Source: Mixta sp. Marseille-Q2659 (GTDB lineage Bacteria > Pseudomonadota > Gammaproteobacteria > Enterobacterales > Enterobacteriaceae). From it: a DNA stretch of 62,479 nucleotides. A program made the translations under genes and the position numbers. The stretch spans positions 1-62,479 of the forward strand of contig NZ_CALNWY010000024.1 of NCBI RefSeq assembly GCF_940807255.1, given 5' to 3'. Positions 1-8,457 of this stretch are shown in pieces; the stretch's first letter is position 1; every line of letters begins with the position of its first letter. Under the pieces are notes generated by a model, which saw nothing but the letters and a program-made list of their open reading frames with translations, searched no databases and was not told the DNA's origin.

Positions 1-1200
1 GGACTGGCGGGCGGCCCCGAAGGGATTTTTGCCAGCGACAGTTTCTCTACCATTGAGTTGAATGATGTTCTGCTGCACAGCGAAATCAGCGTTCCCTTTG
101 AGCTGCTGGTTAATCAAACCGCAACGTTCGGCGCCGAATGGAACCAGCAGCGGATGAAAGATCCCAGCTCGACAACGCAGGCGCTTTCCGGCGGCAATAT
201 TGATGGCGTCTCGACCGGCACTCGTAGTCCTTACACGCAGGCGGAAATTTTCTCGCTGTTTGCCGAAGATAACGTTGAGTTGACCGACAGCACCATGCTG
301 GTGCCGGGCTTGCGCTTCGATCACCACTCTATCGTCGGCAACAACTGGAGCCCGTCGCTAAACCTTTCCCAGGCGCTGGGCGAGGAAGTTACGCTGAAGC
401 TGGGCATCGCCCGTGCTTACAAAGCGCCAAGCCTTTACCAGACCAATCCTAACTATGTCCTTTATAGTCGCGGCCAGGGCTGTGCGGCCAGCGCTGGCGC
501 CTGCTATCTGATCGGTAATGAAGATCTGAAGGCGGAAACCAGCATCAACAAAGAAGTTGGGCTGGAGTGGAAACATGAAGGATACCAGACCGGCCTGACC
601 TGGTTCCGTAATGATTACCGTGACAAAATCGAAGCGGGTTATCTGCCAGGCGGAACCTCAACTAACGGCAGTACGGACGTTTATAAATGGGAGAACGTAC
701 CGAAAGCCGTGGTGGAAGGGCTGGAAGGAACGGTAAATGTTCCGCTCAGCGATACGATCAGCTGGAATAATAACCTGACCTGGATGCTGCAAAGTAAAAA
801 CAAAGAGACGGGCGATCGGCTGTCGATTATTCCGCAATACACGCTGAACTCTATGCTGAGCTGGCAGGCGACGCAGGATCTGTCGCTGCAAACCACCTTC
901 ACCTGGTACGGCAGACAAACGCCGAAGAAATACAACTACAAAGGAGAAGCGGTCACCGGCAGCGAGAAAGATGAGGTCAGTCCTTATTCGGTGCTGGGGC
1001 TGAGCGGTACGCTGGACGTTAATAAATATGTCAGCGTAACGCTGGGCGTGGACAACCTGCTGGATAAACGCCATTTCCGTGCCGGTAATGCGCAAACTAC
1101 CGGCAACGCTACGACCAATTCTTATATGTATGGCGCGGGCGCCAATACCTATAACGAATCAGGGCGTACCTGGTATATGAGTCTGAATACGCACTTCTGA
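1..1200 (+). CDS. fepA: TonB-dependent enterobactin-type siderophore receptor, C-terminal part (5' end outside window)
   Basis: This is the C-terminal ~400 residues of an outer-membrane TonB-dependent receptor of the FepA/PfeA family, which takes up ferric catecholate siderophores. The frame is open from base 1, so the gene starts upstream and the plug domain and TonB box are not visible. What remains is beta-barrel: alternating strands, long loops rich in G, N and S, a late VDNLLDKRHF segment typical of the penultimate strands, and a C-terminus RTWYMSLNTHF with the terminal Phe expected for BAM recognition. The tail is nearly the same as I recall for E. coli FepA. Its stop faces basS across a 16-bp gap, so the two genes converge. 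FepA is the likeliest identity; a related catecholate receptor such as PfeA or IroN cannot be excluded without the N-terminus. Confidence 0.85.
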   Translation, partial: GLAGGPEGIFASDSFSTIELNDVLLHSEISVPFELLVNQTATFGAEWNQQRMKDPSSTTQALSGGNIDGVSTGTRSPYTQAEIFSLFAEDNVELTDSTMLVPGLRFDHHSIVGNNWSPSLNLSQALGEEVTLKLGIARAYKAPSLYQTNPNYVLYSRGQGCAASAGACYLIGNEDLKAETSINKEVGLEWKHEGYQTGLTWFRNDYRDKIEAGYLPGGTSTNGSTDVYKWENVPKAVVEGLEGTVNVPLSDTISWNNNLTWMLQSKNKETGDRLSIIPQYTLNSMLSWQATQDLSLQTTFTWYGRQTPKKYNYKGEAVTGSEKDEVSPYSVLGLSGTLDVNKYVSVTLGVDNLLDKRHFRAGNAQTTGNATTNSYMYGAGANTYNESGRTWYMSLNTHF

Positions 1201-1216
1201 CCATCGGCCCGCCGCC

Positions 1217-2275
1217 TTAGTTGAGGGTGGCGGGCAACCAGCATTGCGCTTTCAGCCCGGATCGATCGCGGCGATTGCTTAACTGGAGCTTTCCGCCGTG
1301 CAGCTGGAGGATGCGTAATACGATATTTAAACCCAGACCGCTGCCGCCGTAGCGCCGATCGCGGCGATGAAACGCCTGCGTAAGCTGATCGGCCGTTTCC
1401 TCGTCGATGCCGCAACCTTCATCGCATATCGTCAACCGGCTGCCGCCATCCTTCTCCTCCAGCAATATCGTAATCAACGACGCTTCCGGGCTATAGCGAG
1501 AAGCGTTCTCCAGTAAATTGCGTACCATCAGACGCAGCAAAACGGCATCGCCCTGTACGCTGCTGCTGTCCGACTGCGGCCAGCCCAGGCGCTGGTGACG
1601 CTGCTTTACCAGCTCGTCAGCTTCTGTCTTTAACGGCAGAAAAATATCCTGCTGCCAGTTCAGGGTCTGGTAGTGTCCGCTGGCTAATGCCTGTCCAGCG
1701 CGCGACAGCATCAATAGCTGCTCAATAACGTGCATAAGTTGATCGATACGCGCAACCAGCGCCGGAGCCTGTTTAATCTCCTGTTGCGCCATTAGTTCAA
1801 GATGCAGACGTAGCCCGGCCAGCGGCGTACGCAGTTCATGGGCCGCATCGGCGGTAAACAGCCGCTCCTGCTGAAGCGTTTGATCGAGCCTTGCCAGTAG
1901 CTGATTCATTGCTCGCGTCACCGCGACAATCTCTTCCATTTCTGAATAGACCGGCAGTGGCGAGAGATTATTGGCGGAGCGTTCTGCCAGGCTGTTCTGT
2001 AAAGCGTTCAGCGGGCGAATCACCCAGCTGATGGCCCAGAAAGAGAGAACCAGCGTAAAGCCCACCATGACTAACGAGGGCAGGAGGAGAGAAGCGATGG
2101 CTTCACGGATCTCGTTTTCGACATGCTGATTACGTGATTTCGCCGTCAGCGTTTCGTTGACCAGAAAGCCGATCTGCTCACGGCTCTCATGCCATAACCA
2201 AATGGCGCTCATCAGCTGGCAGGTCAGCAGAATCAGCGCCAGCATGATGAGCAATCGCCGACGCATGCTGTTCAT
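1217..2275 (-). CDS. basS: Two-component sensor histidine kinase BasS/PmrB
   Basis: Inner-membrane histidine kinase, 352 residues. It has TM1 at about 8-28, a short periplasmic loop, TM2 at about 62-86, HAMP, the H box FTADAAHELRTPL with phospho-acceptor His146, then N, G1 and G2 boxes (NLLENASRYS, CDEGCGIDEE, GGSGLGLNI). The loop carries two ExxE motifs (E30-E33 and E55-E58). In Salmonella PmrB such motifs sense ferric iron, so iron or aluminium sensing is inferred. WLWHES, REA-ASL and the H-box region agree with E. coli BasS as I remember it. The start ATG overlaps the basR stop by 4 bp (ATGA), so the two are translationally coupled and probably co-transcribed from upstream of dacB or basR. 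The expected output is lipid A modification genes; none are in this window. Confidence 0.9.
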   Translation of the reverse strand: MNSMRRRLLIMLALILLTCQLMSAIWLWHESREQIGFLVNETLTAKSRNQHVENEIREAIASLLLPSLVMVGFTLVLSFWAISWVIRPLNALQNSLAERSANNLSPLPVYSEMEEIVAVTRAMNQLLARLDQTLQQERLFTADAAHELRTPLAGLRLHLELMAQQEIKQAPALVARIDQLMHVIEQLLMLSRAGQALASGHYQTLNWQQDIFLPLKTEADELVKQRHQRLGWPQSDSSSVQGDAVLLRLMVRNLLENASRYSPEASLITILLEEKDGGSRLTICDEGCGIDEETADQLTQAFHRRDRRYGGSGLGLNIVLRILQLHGGKLQLSNRRDRSGLKAQCWLPATLN

Positions 2276-2934
2276 GCGCGCTCTTCCAGCCGGTAGCCGA
2301 CGCCGCGCACGGTTTTAATCCGATCTTTGCCCAGCTTGCGGCGCAAATTATGGATATGGACTTCCAGCGTATTAGAGCCGTTGTCATCCTGCCAGCTGTA
2401 AAGATCCTGCTGGAGCGTTTCGCGATGGATGGTTTGGCCAATGCGCATCAGCAGGCGTGTCAGTAAGGCAAACTCTTTAGGCGTCACGTCTACCGGCTGA
2501 TGATCAACGGTCACCTGCAGCGAGGAGAGATTGAGAGAAAGATCGCCATGTTGGATTTGATTATCGCTATGGCCCTGATAACGGCGTATCAGCGCCCGTA
2601 CGCGCGCTTTTAGCTCAGCAAGCGCGAAGGGCTTTACCAGATAGTCGTCCGCCCCAGCATCCAGCCCGCTGACGCGATCCTCCAGCGCATCGCGCGCCGT
2701 CAAAATCAATACCGGCAGGTCGATGCTTTGCCGACGCCAGCGGCGCAGCAAATCCGCGCCGTCCGTATCAGGCAGACCCAGATCCAGAACAATTAAACTG
2801 TACTGGCCACTGTGCAGCAGGGCATCTGCCTGCGCCGCGTTAGCAGCACAGTCGGTGGCGTAACCCTCGCCGCTCAGGGCGAGCGCGACGCCTTCCTGCA
2901 GCAGCACATCATCTTCCACAATGAGAATTTTCAT
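2272..2934 (-). CDS. basR: Response regulator BasR/PmrA (OmpR family)
   Basis: A 220-residue OmpR/PhoB-type response regulator. The receiver domain (1-~115) has the acidic pair D8/D9, phospho-acceptor D51 (LIVLDLGLP), T79 region (LILTARD) and K101 region (VKPFA). The C-terminal winged-helix domain contains TPKEFALLTRL and the recognition region NTLEVHIHNLRRKLG, which matches PmrA closely. It should bind PmrA boxes after phosphorylation by BasS. It lies 5 bp downstream of dacB and overlaps basS by 4 bp, forming a dacB-basR-basS unit. In E. coli basRS sits with eptA, so this linkage differs from K-12. Confidence 0.92.
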   Translation of the reverse strand: MKILIVEDDVLLQEGVALALSGEGYATDCAANAAQADALLHSGQYSLIVLDLGLPDTDGADLLRRWRRQSIDLPVLILTARDALEDRVSGLDAGADDYLVKPFALAELKARVRALIRRYQGHSDNQIQHGDLSLNLSSLQVTVDHQPVDVTPKEFALLTRLLMRIGQTIHRETLQQDLYSWQDDNGSNTLEVHIHNLRRKLGKDRIKTVRGVGYRLEERA

Positions 2935-2939
2935 GCGCC

Positions 2940-4373
2940 TCAGTTATTTTGATAGATGTCCTTGTACAAGCGGCTTTCAAAACGCACCAGCGGAACACGG
3001 CGGATACGCTTATCTTCAGGCGGTACAGCATAGCCGGACAGGAACTGCACAAAGGCGACGCGCTGGCCGCTGGCGGTAGTAATAAAACCAGCCAGATTAT
3101 AAACGCCGGATAAGGAACCGGTTTTCGCCGAGACTTTGCCGTCAACGCCCGCTTCATGCAGACCGCCGCGATAGCGCAGCGTACCGTCATAACCAGCCAA
3201 CGGCAGCATCGAGATAAAGTTTAGCTGTTGATCGTTCTGCGCAATATATTGCAGCACCTGCATCATAGTGGCAGGTGAAATTAAATCGTGACGCGACAGG
3301 CCCGAACCATCGACCTGAATGCTGTTGCCTAAGTCGATATTCGCTTTTTGCCGCAGGATGCGGCGCACGGCGTCTGAACCGGCGCGCCAGGTGCCCGGCA
3401 CGTTGAAATAGTGGCGGCCAATAGTGCGGAAAACCGTATCGGCAATCATATTGTCCGATTTTTTCAGCATGATTTTCAGCAGATCATGCAGCGGCGCGGA
3501 CTGGGTTTCCGCCAGAACTGTAGCGGGTTCTGTGACGCGGGTTTGACGCACCAGATGCCCGGTATAATCAATACCGACGTCGTTCAGCATCGCTTTTAAA
3601 ATTGCACCGGCCCAGGCTGCGCCATCCTGAATCGCGAAGGCCAACGGTAAGGGTTCGCTGCGTTGCGTCATGCAACCGGTCAGCGTAAAGCGATTCAGCT
3701 CGCCCGGTACTACATCCAGCTCGCAATAGGGCGCGTCCGGCGAACCTTTCGCTAAGGTGCGCACCTGGCTGAACATGGTCACTGGATAATAAGAGGCGAC
3801 GCGGATAAAAGCGTTATCATTGGGGCGCTCTGCGCTATACAACGATACGGAAAAGCAGTTTTTATCGACGATAGCGGCGGCGGGCGGCGCACTAAAACAT
3901 TCGGTGATATCGTTCCACGGCCAGCCTGGCGCTTTGTCATGGCTGGCGAAGACCGAGGTATCAACCACCAGATTGCCCTGAATATGGGTAATGCCTTGCT
4001 TCTTCAGCGCTGCGACCATATTGCGCAAACTCTGGCGCGAAAAGGTCGGATCGCCGCCGAAACGCGCAACTAAATCGCCCGTGAGGGTGCCGTTATCGAC
4101 CTTGCCCTGGCTTTCCAGCGTAGTACGGAAGCGAAAGTCCGGCCCTAATTCCAGCAGGGCTGCGAGCGCCGTCACTACTTTCATGGTGCTGGCTGGCAAA
4201 GCCATTTGTTTGCTGTGATAATCGACCAGCGGCGTTGATAAACCCACTTTTTGTGCCATCAGCGCCAGGTTTGCGCCATCCGGTAAATATTGTGTGTATT
4301 CTTCCACAGGTGCTGCCTGAGCTTGCAGCATAAACGCACAGGTTAGTCCGGTAACAAGTCGTAAAAATCGCAT
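2940..4373 (-). CDS. dacB: D-alanyl-D-alanine carboxypeptidase/endopeptidase DacB (PBP4)
   Basis: Periplasmic class C low-molecular-mass penicillin-binding protein, 477 residues, which trims and hydrolyses peptidoglycan peptide bridges. It has an N-terminal signal peptide of about 20 residues ending AQA|AP. The three active-site motifs of the serine peptidase S13 family are present: S62-T-M-K65, S306-D-N308 and K417-T-G419. The large insert between the first two motifs (about 80-250), including the cysteines, is usual for PBP4. The length equals E. coli DacB. It is divergent from greA, as in E. coli, and is the first gene of a minus-strand unit with basR and basS, so cell-wall and envelope-stress functions could share transcription. 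Confidence 0.96.
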   Translation of the reverse strand: MRFLRLVTGLTCAFMLQAQAAPVEEYTQYLPDGANLALMAQKVGLSTPLVDYHSKQMALPASTMKVVTALAALLELGPDFRFRTTLESQGKVDNGTLTGDLVARFGGDPTFSRQSLRNMVAALKKQGITHIQGNLVVDTSVFASHDKAPGWPWNDITECFSAPPAAAIVDKNCFSVSLYSAERPNDNAFIRVASYYPVTMFSQVRTLAKGSPDAPYCELDVVPGELNRFTLTGCMTQRSEPLPLAFAIQDGAAWAGAILKAMLNDVGIDYTGHLVRQTRVTEPATVLAETQSAPLHDLLKIMLKKSDNMIADTVFRTIGRHYFNVPGTWRAGSDAVRRILRQKANIDLGNSIQVDGSGLSRHDLISPATMMQVLQYIAQNDQQLNFISMLPLAGYDGTLRYRGGLHEAGVDGKVSAKTGSLSGVYNLAGFITTASGQRVAFVQFLSGYAVPPEDKRIRRVPLVRFESRLYKDIYQNN

Positions 4374-4437
4374 AATCTCGCGGTAACTGACGGGTGAAGC
4401 CGTCCATACTACGGTGCATTACAGTAGAAAGTAAACG

Positions 4438-4476
4438 ATGACCCACAGGGAACTCTGGGTTAAAATACGTATCAAA
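4438..4476 (+). promoter_or_regulatory. Overlapping sigma70- and sigmaE-like promoters of greA
   Basis: A sigma70-type promoter reads ATGACC (4438-4443), 17-bp spacer, TAAAAT (4461-4466). Overlapping it is a sigmaE-type promoter: GGAACTC (4449-4455), 16-bp spacer, TCAAA (4472-4476). E. coli greA is known to be driven by overlapping sigma70 and sigmaE promoters, so the match in position and type supports the call. I judged both from sequence only. Confidence 0.7.
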
Positions 4477-4490
4477 ATGCAAACCTGAAT

Positions 4491-4527
4491 CCTGACCTGG
4501 AGCCTGCTCCGGGTCAGGTTTCTTTTT
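4491..4527 (+). terminator. Early intrinsic terminator in greA leader (GraL-type)
   Basis: CCTGACC (4491-4497) pairs with GGTCAGG (4512-4518). A T-G wobble and GGAG/CTCC extend the stem around a CCTG tetraloop, giving about 12 pairs, and it is followed by TTTCTTTTT. It lies about 100 bp before the greA start and a short distance after the promoters. That is the arrangement that yields the short GraL leader RNAs in E. coli. Read-through is needed for greA expression. Confidence 0.75.
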
Positions 4528-4624
4528 GTTTGCGAATCAGCCGGTAGCGTTGCATAACGCGTCAGGCCGACGACCACTGGTCAGGACGACAACAAGCAAA
4601 CAGGACCGATGACGAGGTATTAAA

Positions 4625-5101
4625 ATGAATCAGATTCCGATGACGTTAAGGGGCGCGGAGAAGCTGCGCGAAGAACTCGAAGAGCTGAAGACCGTCAGAC
4701 GCCCCCGTATTATCGCCTCCATAGCGGAAGCGCGTGAGCATGGCGATCTGAAAGAGAATGCCGAGTATCACGCTGCACGTGAAGAACAGGGCTTTTGTGA
4801 AGGGCGCATTCAGGAAATCGAAGCCAAGCTGTCTAATGCGCAGGTGATTGATGTTACAAAGATTCCTAACAATGGCCGCGTAATTTTCGGCGCGACGGTT
4901 TCTGTGCTGAATATTGAAACTGACGAAGAGTCAACCTATCGCATCGTAGGCGATGATGAGGCGGACTTTAAGCAGAACCTGATTTCAGTAAACTCGCCGA
5001 TGGCGCGCGGCTTGATCGGGAAAGAAGTGGATGACGTGGTCGTCATCAAAACGCCCGGCGGCGACGTTGAGTATGAAATTCTGAAAGTGGAATATCTTTA
5101 A
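4625..5101 (+). CDS. greA: Transcription elongation factor GreA
   Basis: A 158-residue factor that enters the RNA polymerase secondary channel and stimulates cleavage of backtracked RNA. The N-terminal coiled coil (about 1-75) carries the acidic tip residues in the [12 protein letters not shown] motif, and the C-terminal FKBP-like globular domain contains [13 protein letters not shown]. The length equals that of E. coli GreA. It is a single-gene unit divergent from dacB, preceded by a ~150-nt leader with a terminator and followed by a hairpin terminator. A gene near RNA polymerase stress control behind sigmaE-type promoter elements agrees with its known response to envelope stress. Confidence 0.98.
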   Translation: MNQIPMTLRGAEKLREELEELKTVRRPRIIASIAEAREHGDLKENAEYHAAREEQGFCEGRIQEIEAKLSNAQVIDVTKIPNNGRVIFGATVSVLNIETDEESTYRIVGDDEADFKQNLISVNSPMARGLIGKEVDDVVVIKTPGGDVEYEILKVEYL

Positions 5102-5140
5102 TCTTTACAGAACGCCTTGCGCGTTTGTAAAGAAAGGAAA

Positions 5141-5166
5141 AAGGCCGCGCTGCGGCCTTTTATCCT
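5141..5166. terminator. Bidirectional terminator between greA and yhbY
   Basis: AAGGCCGC (5141-5148) pairs with GCGGCCTT (5152-5159) around GCT. It has a T tract on the plus side and an A-rich 5' flank that gives a T tract on the minus strand, so it can serve both convergent genes. Confidence 0.8.
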
Positions 5167-5214
5167 ATGCAGGAGCATGGCAATTTCTTCCGGCTGAATA
5201 ATCAGCTCGCCCGA

Positions 5215-5508
5215 TTAACGCGGCAGGGAGATTTTGCGTTCTTCTGAAGGTCGGTACAGCACCAGCGTCTTGCCGATAACCTGCACGTTACAGGCTTTCG
5301 TTTCACGAACAATGGCTTCCACCATCAGGTTTTTCGTTTCCCGATCCTCGGTAGCGATCTTCACCTTAATCAGTTCGTGATGCGCGAGCGCCTGTTCGAT
5401 TTCGGCCAGCACGCCTTCGGTCAGGCCGTGGTTACCCAGCATAACGACGGGTTTCAGCGGATGCGCCAGACCTTTCAGGTGCTGTTTTTGTTTGGTACTC
5501 AGATTCAT
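5215..5508 (-). CDS. yhbY: Ribosome-associated RNA-binding protein YhbY (CRM domain)
   Basis: A 97-residue single CRM/CRS1-YhbY domain protein that binds pre-50S ribosomal particles. It shows the family motifs LAHPLKPVVMLGNHGLTEGV (residues 15-34, containing the GxxG-type loop), HELIKVKI and the C-terminal LYRPS segment. The size matches E. coli. It is divergent from rlmE, another large-subunit maturation gene, and converges on greA. Its exact cellular role is not settled in the literature I know. Confidence 0.93.
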   Translation of the reverse strand: MNLSTKQKQHLKGLAHPLKPVVMLGNHGLTEGVLAEIEQALAHHELIKVKIATEDRETKNLMVEAIVRETKACNVQVIGKTLVLYRPSEERKISLPR

Positions 5509-5633
5509 CGTATATTTTTACTTACATTGGGATTGAAAACGGTACATTCTACCGCCATCTCTGGTATATCACCAAACAGGACGTCGTTATGTTTGGTTAT
5601 TTATCGCTACGATGAAGAATAGTTGGAAAAAGT

Positions 5634-6263
5634 ATGACAGGTAAAAAGCGTTCAGCCAGTTCCAGCCGCTGGCTTCAGGAACACTTTAGCGATAAATATG
5701 TGCAACAGGCACAGAAAAAAGGGTTGCGTTCACGCGCCTGGTTTAAACTTGATGAAATACAGCAGGGCGATAAGCTCTTTAAGCCAGGGATGACCGTGGT
5801 TGACCTTGGCGCGGCGCCTGGTGGTTGGTCTCAATATGTCGCTACCCAGATTGGTTCAAAGGGTCGTATTATTGCCTGTGACATTTTGCCGATGGATCCT
5901 ATCGTTGGTGTCGATTTCCTTCAGGGCGATTTTCGTGAAGAATCTGTACTGAAGGCGCTGCTGGAACGCGTCGGTGAAGAAAAGGTCCAGGTTGTCATGT
6001 CCGATATGGCGCCCAACATGAGCGGTACTCCAGCCGTTGATATTCCCCGGTCGATGTATTTGGTTGAGCTGGCACTGGAAATGTGTCGCGATGTACTGGC
6101 ACCCGGTGGCAGTTTTGTAGTGAAAGTATTTCAGGGAGATGGCTTCGATGAATACCTGCGGGAAATTCGCTCCCTGTTTACGAAAGTGAAAATTCGTAAG
6201 CCGGACGCTTCGCGATCTCGTTCACGCGAAGTGTACATTGTAGCGACAGGGCGCAAACTATAG
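5634..6263 (+). CDS. rlmE: 23S rRNA (uridine2552-2'-O)-methyltransferase RlmE (FtsJ/RrmJ)
   Basis: SAM-dependent heat-shock methyltransferase of 209 residues that modifies U2552 in the 23S A-loop and promotes late 50S assembly. The catalytic K-D-K-E set is intact: K38, D124, K164 and E199. The SAM site [14 protein letters not shown] (55-68) is clear. It is upstream of ftsH in the same orientation, as in E. coli, but an imperfect palindrome of about 100 bp separates them. Confidence 0.97.
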   Translation: MTGKKRSASSSRWLQEHFSDKYVQQAQKKGLRSRAWFKLDEIQQGDKLFKPGMTVVDLGAAPGGWSQYVATQIGSKGRIIACDILPMDPIVGVDFLQGDFREESVLKALLERVGEEKVQVVMSDMAPNMSGTPAVDIPRSMYLVELALEMCRDVLAPGGSFVVKVFQGDGFDEYLREIRSLFTKVKIRKPDASRSRSREVYIVATGRKL

Positions 6264-6272
6264 CCAAAGTGG

Positions 6273-6371
6273 TTGGATTCGCGGCAGAGCGACGAGGGAG
6301 CGAGTCCCAATAAGCTTACGCTGGTAAGCGCATTGGGGAAGCGAGCGCAGTCAACACCGCAGCGATTCCAA
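6273..6371. repeat. Imperfect ~100-bp intergenic palindrome between rlmE and ftsH
   Basis: The outer arms TTGGATTCGC (6273-6282) and GCGATTCCAA (6362-6371) are complementary at 9 of 10 positions. The centre is a strong hairpin: CCCAAT (6306-6311) with ATTGGG (6332-6337), and inside it GCTTAC (6314-6319) with GTAAGC (6324-6329) around GCTG. The whole segment could fold as one long cruciform or RNA hairpin with internal loops. Similar stem-loops recur between enterobacterial genes. I saw no second copy in this window, so repetitiveness is inferred. Confidence 0.6.
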
Positions 6372-6434
6372 GTATGAAGGATATATAGTACCCTACGCTG
6401 TCTGTTAACACAGTTGTAATAAGAGGTTAATCCC

Positions 6435-8378
6435 TTGAGTGACATGGCGAAAAACCTGATTCTCTGGTTAGTCATCGCGGTCGTGCTGATGTCTGTCTTC
6501 CAGAGCTTTGGGCCCAGCGAGTCGAATGGCCGTAGGGTTGATTATTCAACCTTCCTGTCGGAAGTGAACCAGGATCAGGTCCGCGAGGCACGTATTAACG
6601 GGCGTGAAATCAACGTTACCAAAAAAGACAGTAATCGATACACGACCTACATTCCCGTCAACGATCCCAAGTTACTCGATAACCTGTTGACCAAAAATGT
6701 AAAAGTGGTTGGTGAACCGCCGGAAGAGCCAAGCCTGCTGGCTTCTATCTTCATCTCCTGGTTCCCGATGCTGCTACTGATTGGTGTCTGGATCTTCTTT
6801 ATGCGTCAGATGCAGGGCGGCGGCGGCAAGGGCGCGATGTCCTTCGGCAAAAGCAAAGCCCGTATGCTGACAGAGGATCAGATTAAAACCACTTTCGCCG
6901 ACGTTGCGGGTTGCGACGAAGCGAAAGAGGAAGTGGGTGAGCTGGTGGAATATCTGCGCGAACCCAGCCGTTTCCAGAAACTGGGCGGTAAAATTCCGAA
7001 AGGCGTTCTGATGGTGGGCCCGCCGGGTACTGGTAAAACGCTGCTGGCGAAAGCGATCGCTGGCGAAGCAAAAGTGCCGTTCTTCACCATCTCTGGTTCT
7101 GACTTCGTTGAAATGTTTGTCGGCGTGGGTGCCTCTCGCGTGCGTGACATGTTCGAGCAGGCGAAGAAAGCAGCGCCATGCATCATCTTTATCGATGAAA
7201 TCGATGCGGTCGGTCGTCAGCGCGGCGCGGGTTTAGGCGGCGGTCACGATGAACGTGAGCAGACGCTAAACCAGATGCTGGTTGAGATGGACGGCTTTGA
7301 AGGTAATGAAGGCATTATCGTTATTGCTGCAACTAACCGTCCTGACGTACTTGACCCAGCGCTGCTGCGTCCGGGTCGTTTTGACCGTCAGGTTGTTGTT
7401 GGTCTGCCGGACGTCCGTGGTCGTGAGCAGATTCTGAAAGTGCATATGCGCCGTGTTCCGTTGGCTACCGATATTGATGCGGCAATCATTGCCCGCGGTA
7501 CGCCTGGCTTCTCCGGTGCCGATCTCGCTAACTTGGTTAACGAAGCCGCTCTGTTTGCCGCCCGCGGTAACAAGCGCGTCGTATCGATGGTTGAGTTCGA
7601 AAAAGCGAAAGACAAAATTATGATGGGTGCGGAACGCCGCTCCATGGTAATGACGGAAGCGCAGAAAGAATCTACCGCCTATCACGAAGCGGGCCATGCG
7701 ATTATCGGTCGCCTGGTGCCGGAACACGATCCGGTGCATAAGGTCACCATTATTCCTCGCGGACGTGCGCTTGGCGTGACCTTCTTCCTGCCAGAAGGGG
7801 ATGCAATCAGCGCCAGCCGTCAGAAGCTGGAAAGTCAGATTTCAACGCTGTACGGCGGTCGTCTGGCGGAAGAGATTATCTACGGTTCAGAGCATGTTTC
7901 TACCGGCGCTTCTAACGACATCAAAGTGGCCACTAACCTGGCACGCAACATGGTGACGCAGTGGGGCTTCTCTGAAAAGCTGGGGCCGTTGCTGTATGCG
8001 GAAGAAGAAGGCGAGGTTTTCCTTGGCCGTTCCGTGGCGAAAGCGAAGCATATGTCTGATGAGACAGCCCGCCTGATCGATCAGGAAGTTAAACAGCTGA
8101 TTGACAGAAACTATGAGCGTGCGCGTCACATTCTTAACGAGAATATGGATATTCTGCATTCGATGAAAGACGCACTGATGAAGTATGAAACTATCGATGC
8201 GCCACAAATCGATGACCTGATGGCACGCCGTGAAGTGCGTCCGCCTGCGGGTTGGGAAGATCCAGGCGCCGGTTCCGGCAACTCGGACAATAACGGCTCG
8301 CCGAAGGCGCCGCGTCCGGTTGACGAACCACGCACGCCAAACCCAGGTAACACCATGTCTGAGCAGTTTAATAAATAA
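6435..8378 (+). CDS. ftsH: ATP-dependent zinc metalloprotease FtsH
   Basis: Membrane-anchored AAA protease of 647 residues that degrades LpxC, sigma32, SecY and other membrane or regulatory proteins. TM1 is at about 4-24, the periplasmic domain follows, and TM2 is near 100-120. The AAA domain has Walker A GPPGTGKT, Walker B IIFIDEID and the second region of homology ending RPGRFDRQ. The zinc site is HEAGH. The TTG at 6435 is preferred because AAGAGG (6421-6426) lies 8 nt upstream. An in-frame ATG at 6444 gives the 644-residue form usually annotated, but its spacing of 17 nt is poor. Together with rlmE it forms the classic heat-shock pair, and a terminator follows. Confidence 0.98.
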   Translation: MSDMAKNLILWLVIAVVLMSVFQSFGPSESNGRRVDYSTFLSEVNQDQVREARINGREINVTKKDSNRYTTYIPVNDPKLLDNLLTKNVKVVGEPPEEPSLLASIFISWFPMLLLIGVWIFFMRQMQGGGGKGAMSFGKSKARMLTEDQIKTTFADVAGCDEAKEEVGELVEYLREPSRFQKLGGKIPKGVLMVGPPGTGKTLLAKAIAGEAKVPFFTISGSDFVEMFVGVGASRVRDMFEQAKKAAPCIIFIDEIDAVGRQRGAGLGGGHDEREQTLNQMLVEMDGFEGNEGIIVIAATNRPDVLDPALLRPGRFDRQVVVGLPDVRGREQILKVHMRRVPLATDIDAAIIARGTPGFSGADLANLVNEAALFAARGNKRVVSMVEFEKAKDKIMMGAERRSMVMTEAQKESTAYHEAGHAIIGRLVPEHDPVHKVTIIPRGRALGVTFFLPEGDAISASRQKLESQISTLYGGRLAEEIIYGSEHVSTGASNDIKVATNLARNMVTQWGFSEKLGPLLYAEEEGEVFLGRSVAKAKHMSDETARLIDQEVKQLIDRNYERARHILNENMDILHSMKDALMKYETIDAPQIDDLMARREVRPPAGWEDPGAGSGNSDNNGSPKAPRPVDEPRTPNPGNTMSEQFNK

Positions 8379-8396
8379 ACGCAGGCAGACTTCTAA

Positions 8397-8422
8397 AAAC
8401 CCCGGCTGGTCCGGGGTTTTTT
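8397..8422 (+). terminator. Intrinsic terminator after ftsH
   Basis: CCCCGG (8400-8405), loop CTGGT, CCGGGG (8411-8416), then six T. It lies between ftsH and folP, so folP and glmM depend on read-through or a promoter of their own. Confidence 0.85.
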
Positions 8423-8457
8423 ACATCCATAAAACGACACTAAAAGGAGAAATAAAG

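Noticed and set aside
8230..8457. N-terminal extension of folP into the ftsH 3' end
   Set aside because: It would cross the ftsH terminator; the ATG at 8458 with AAGGAGA gives the conserved N-terminus.
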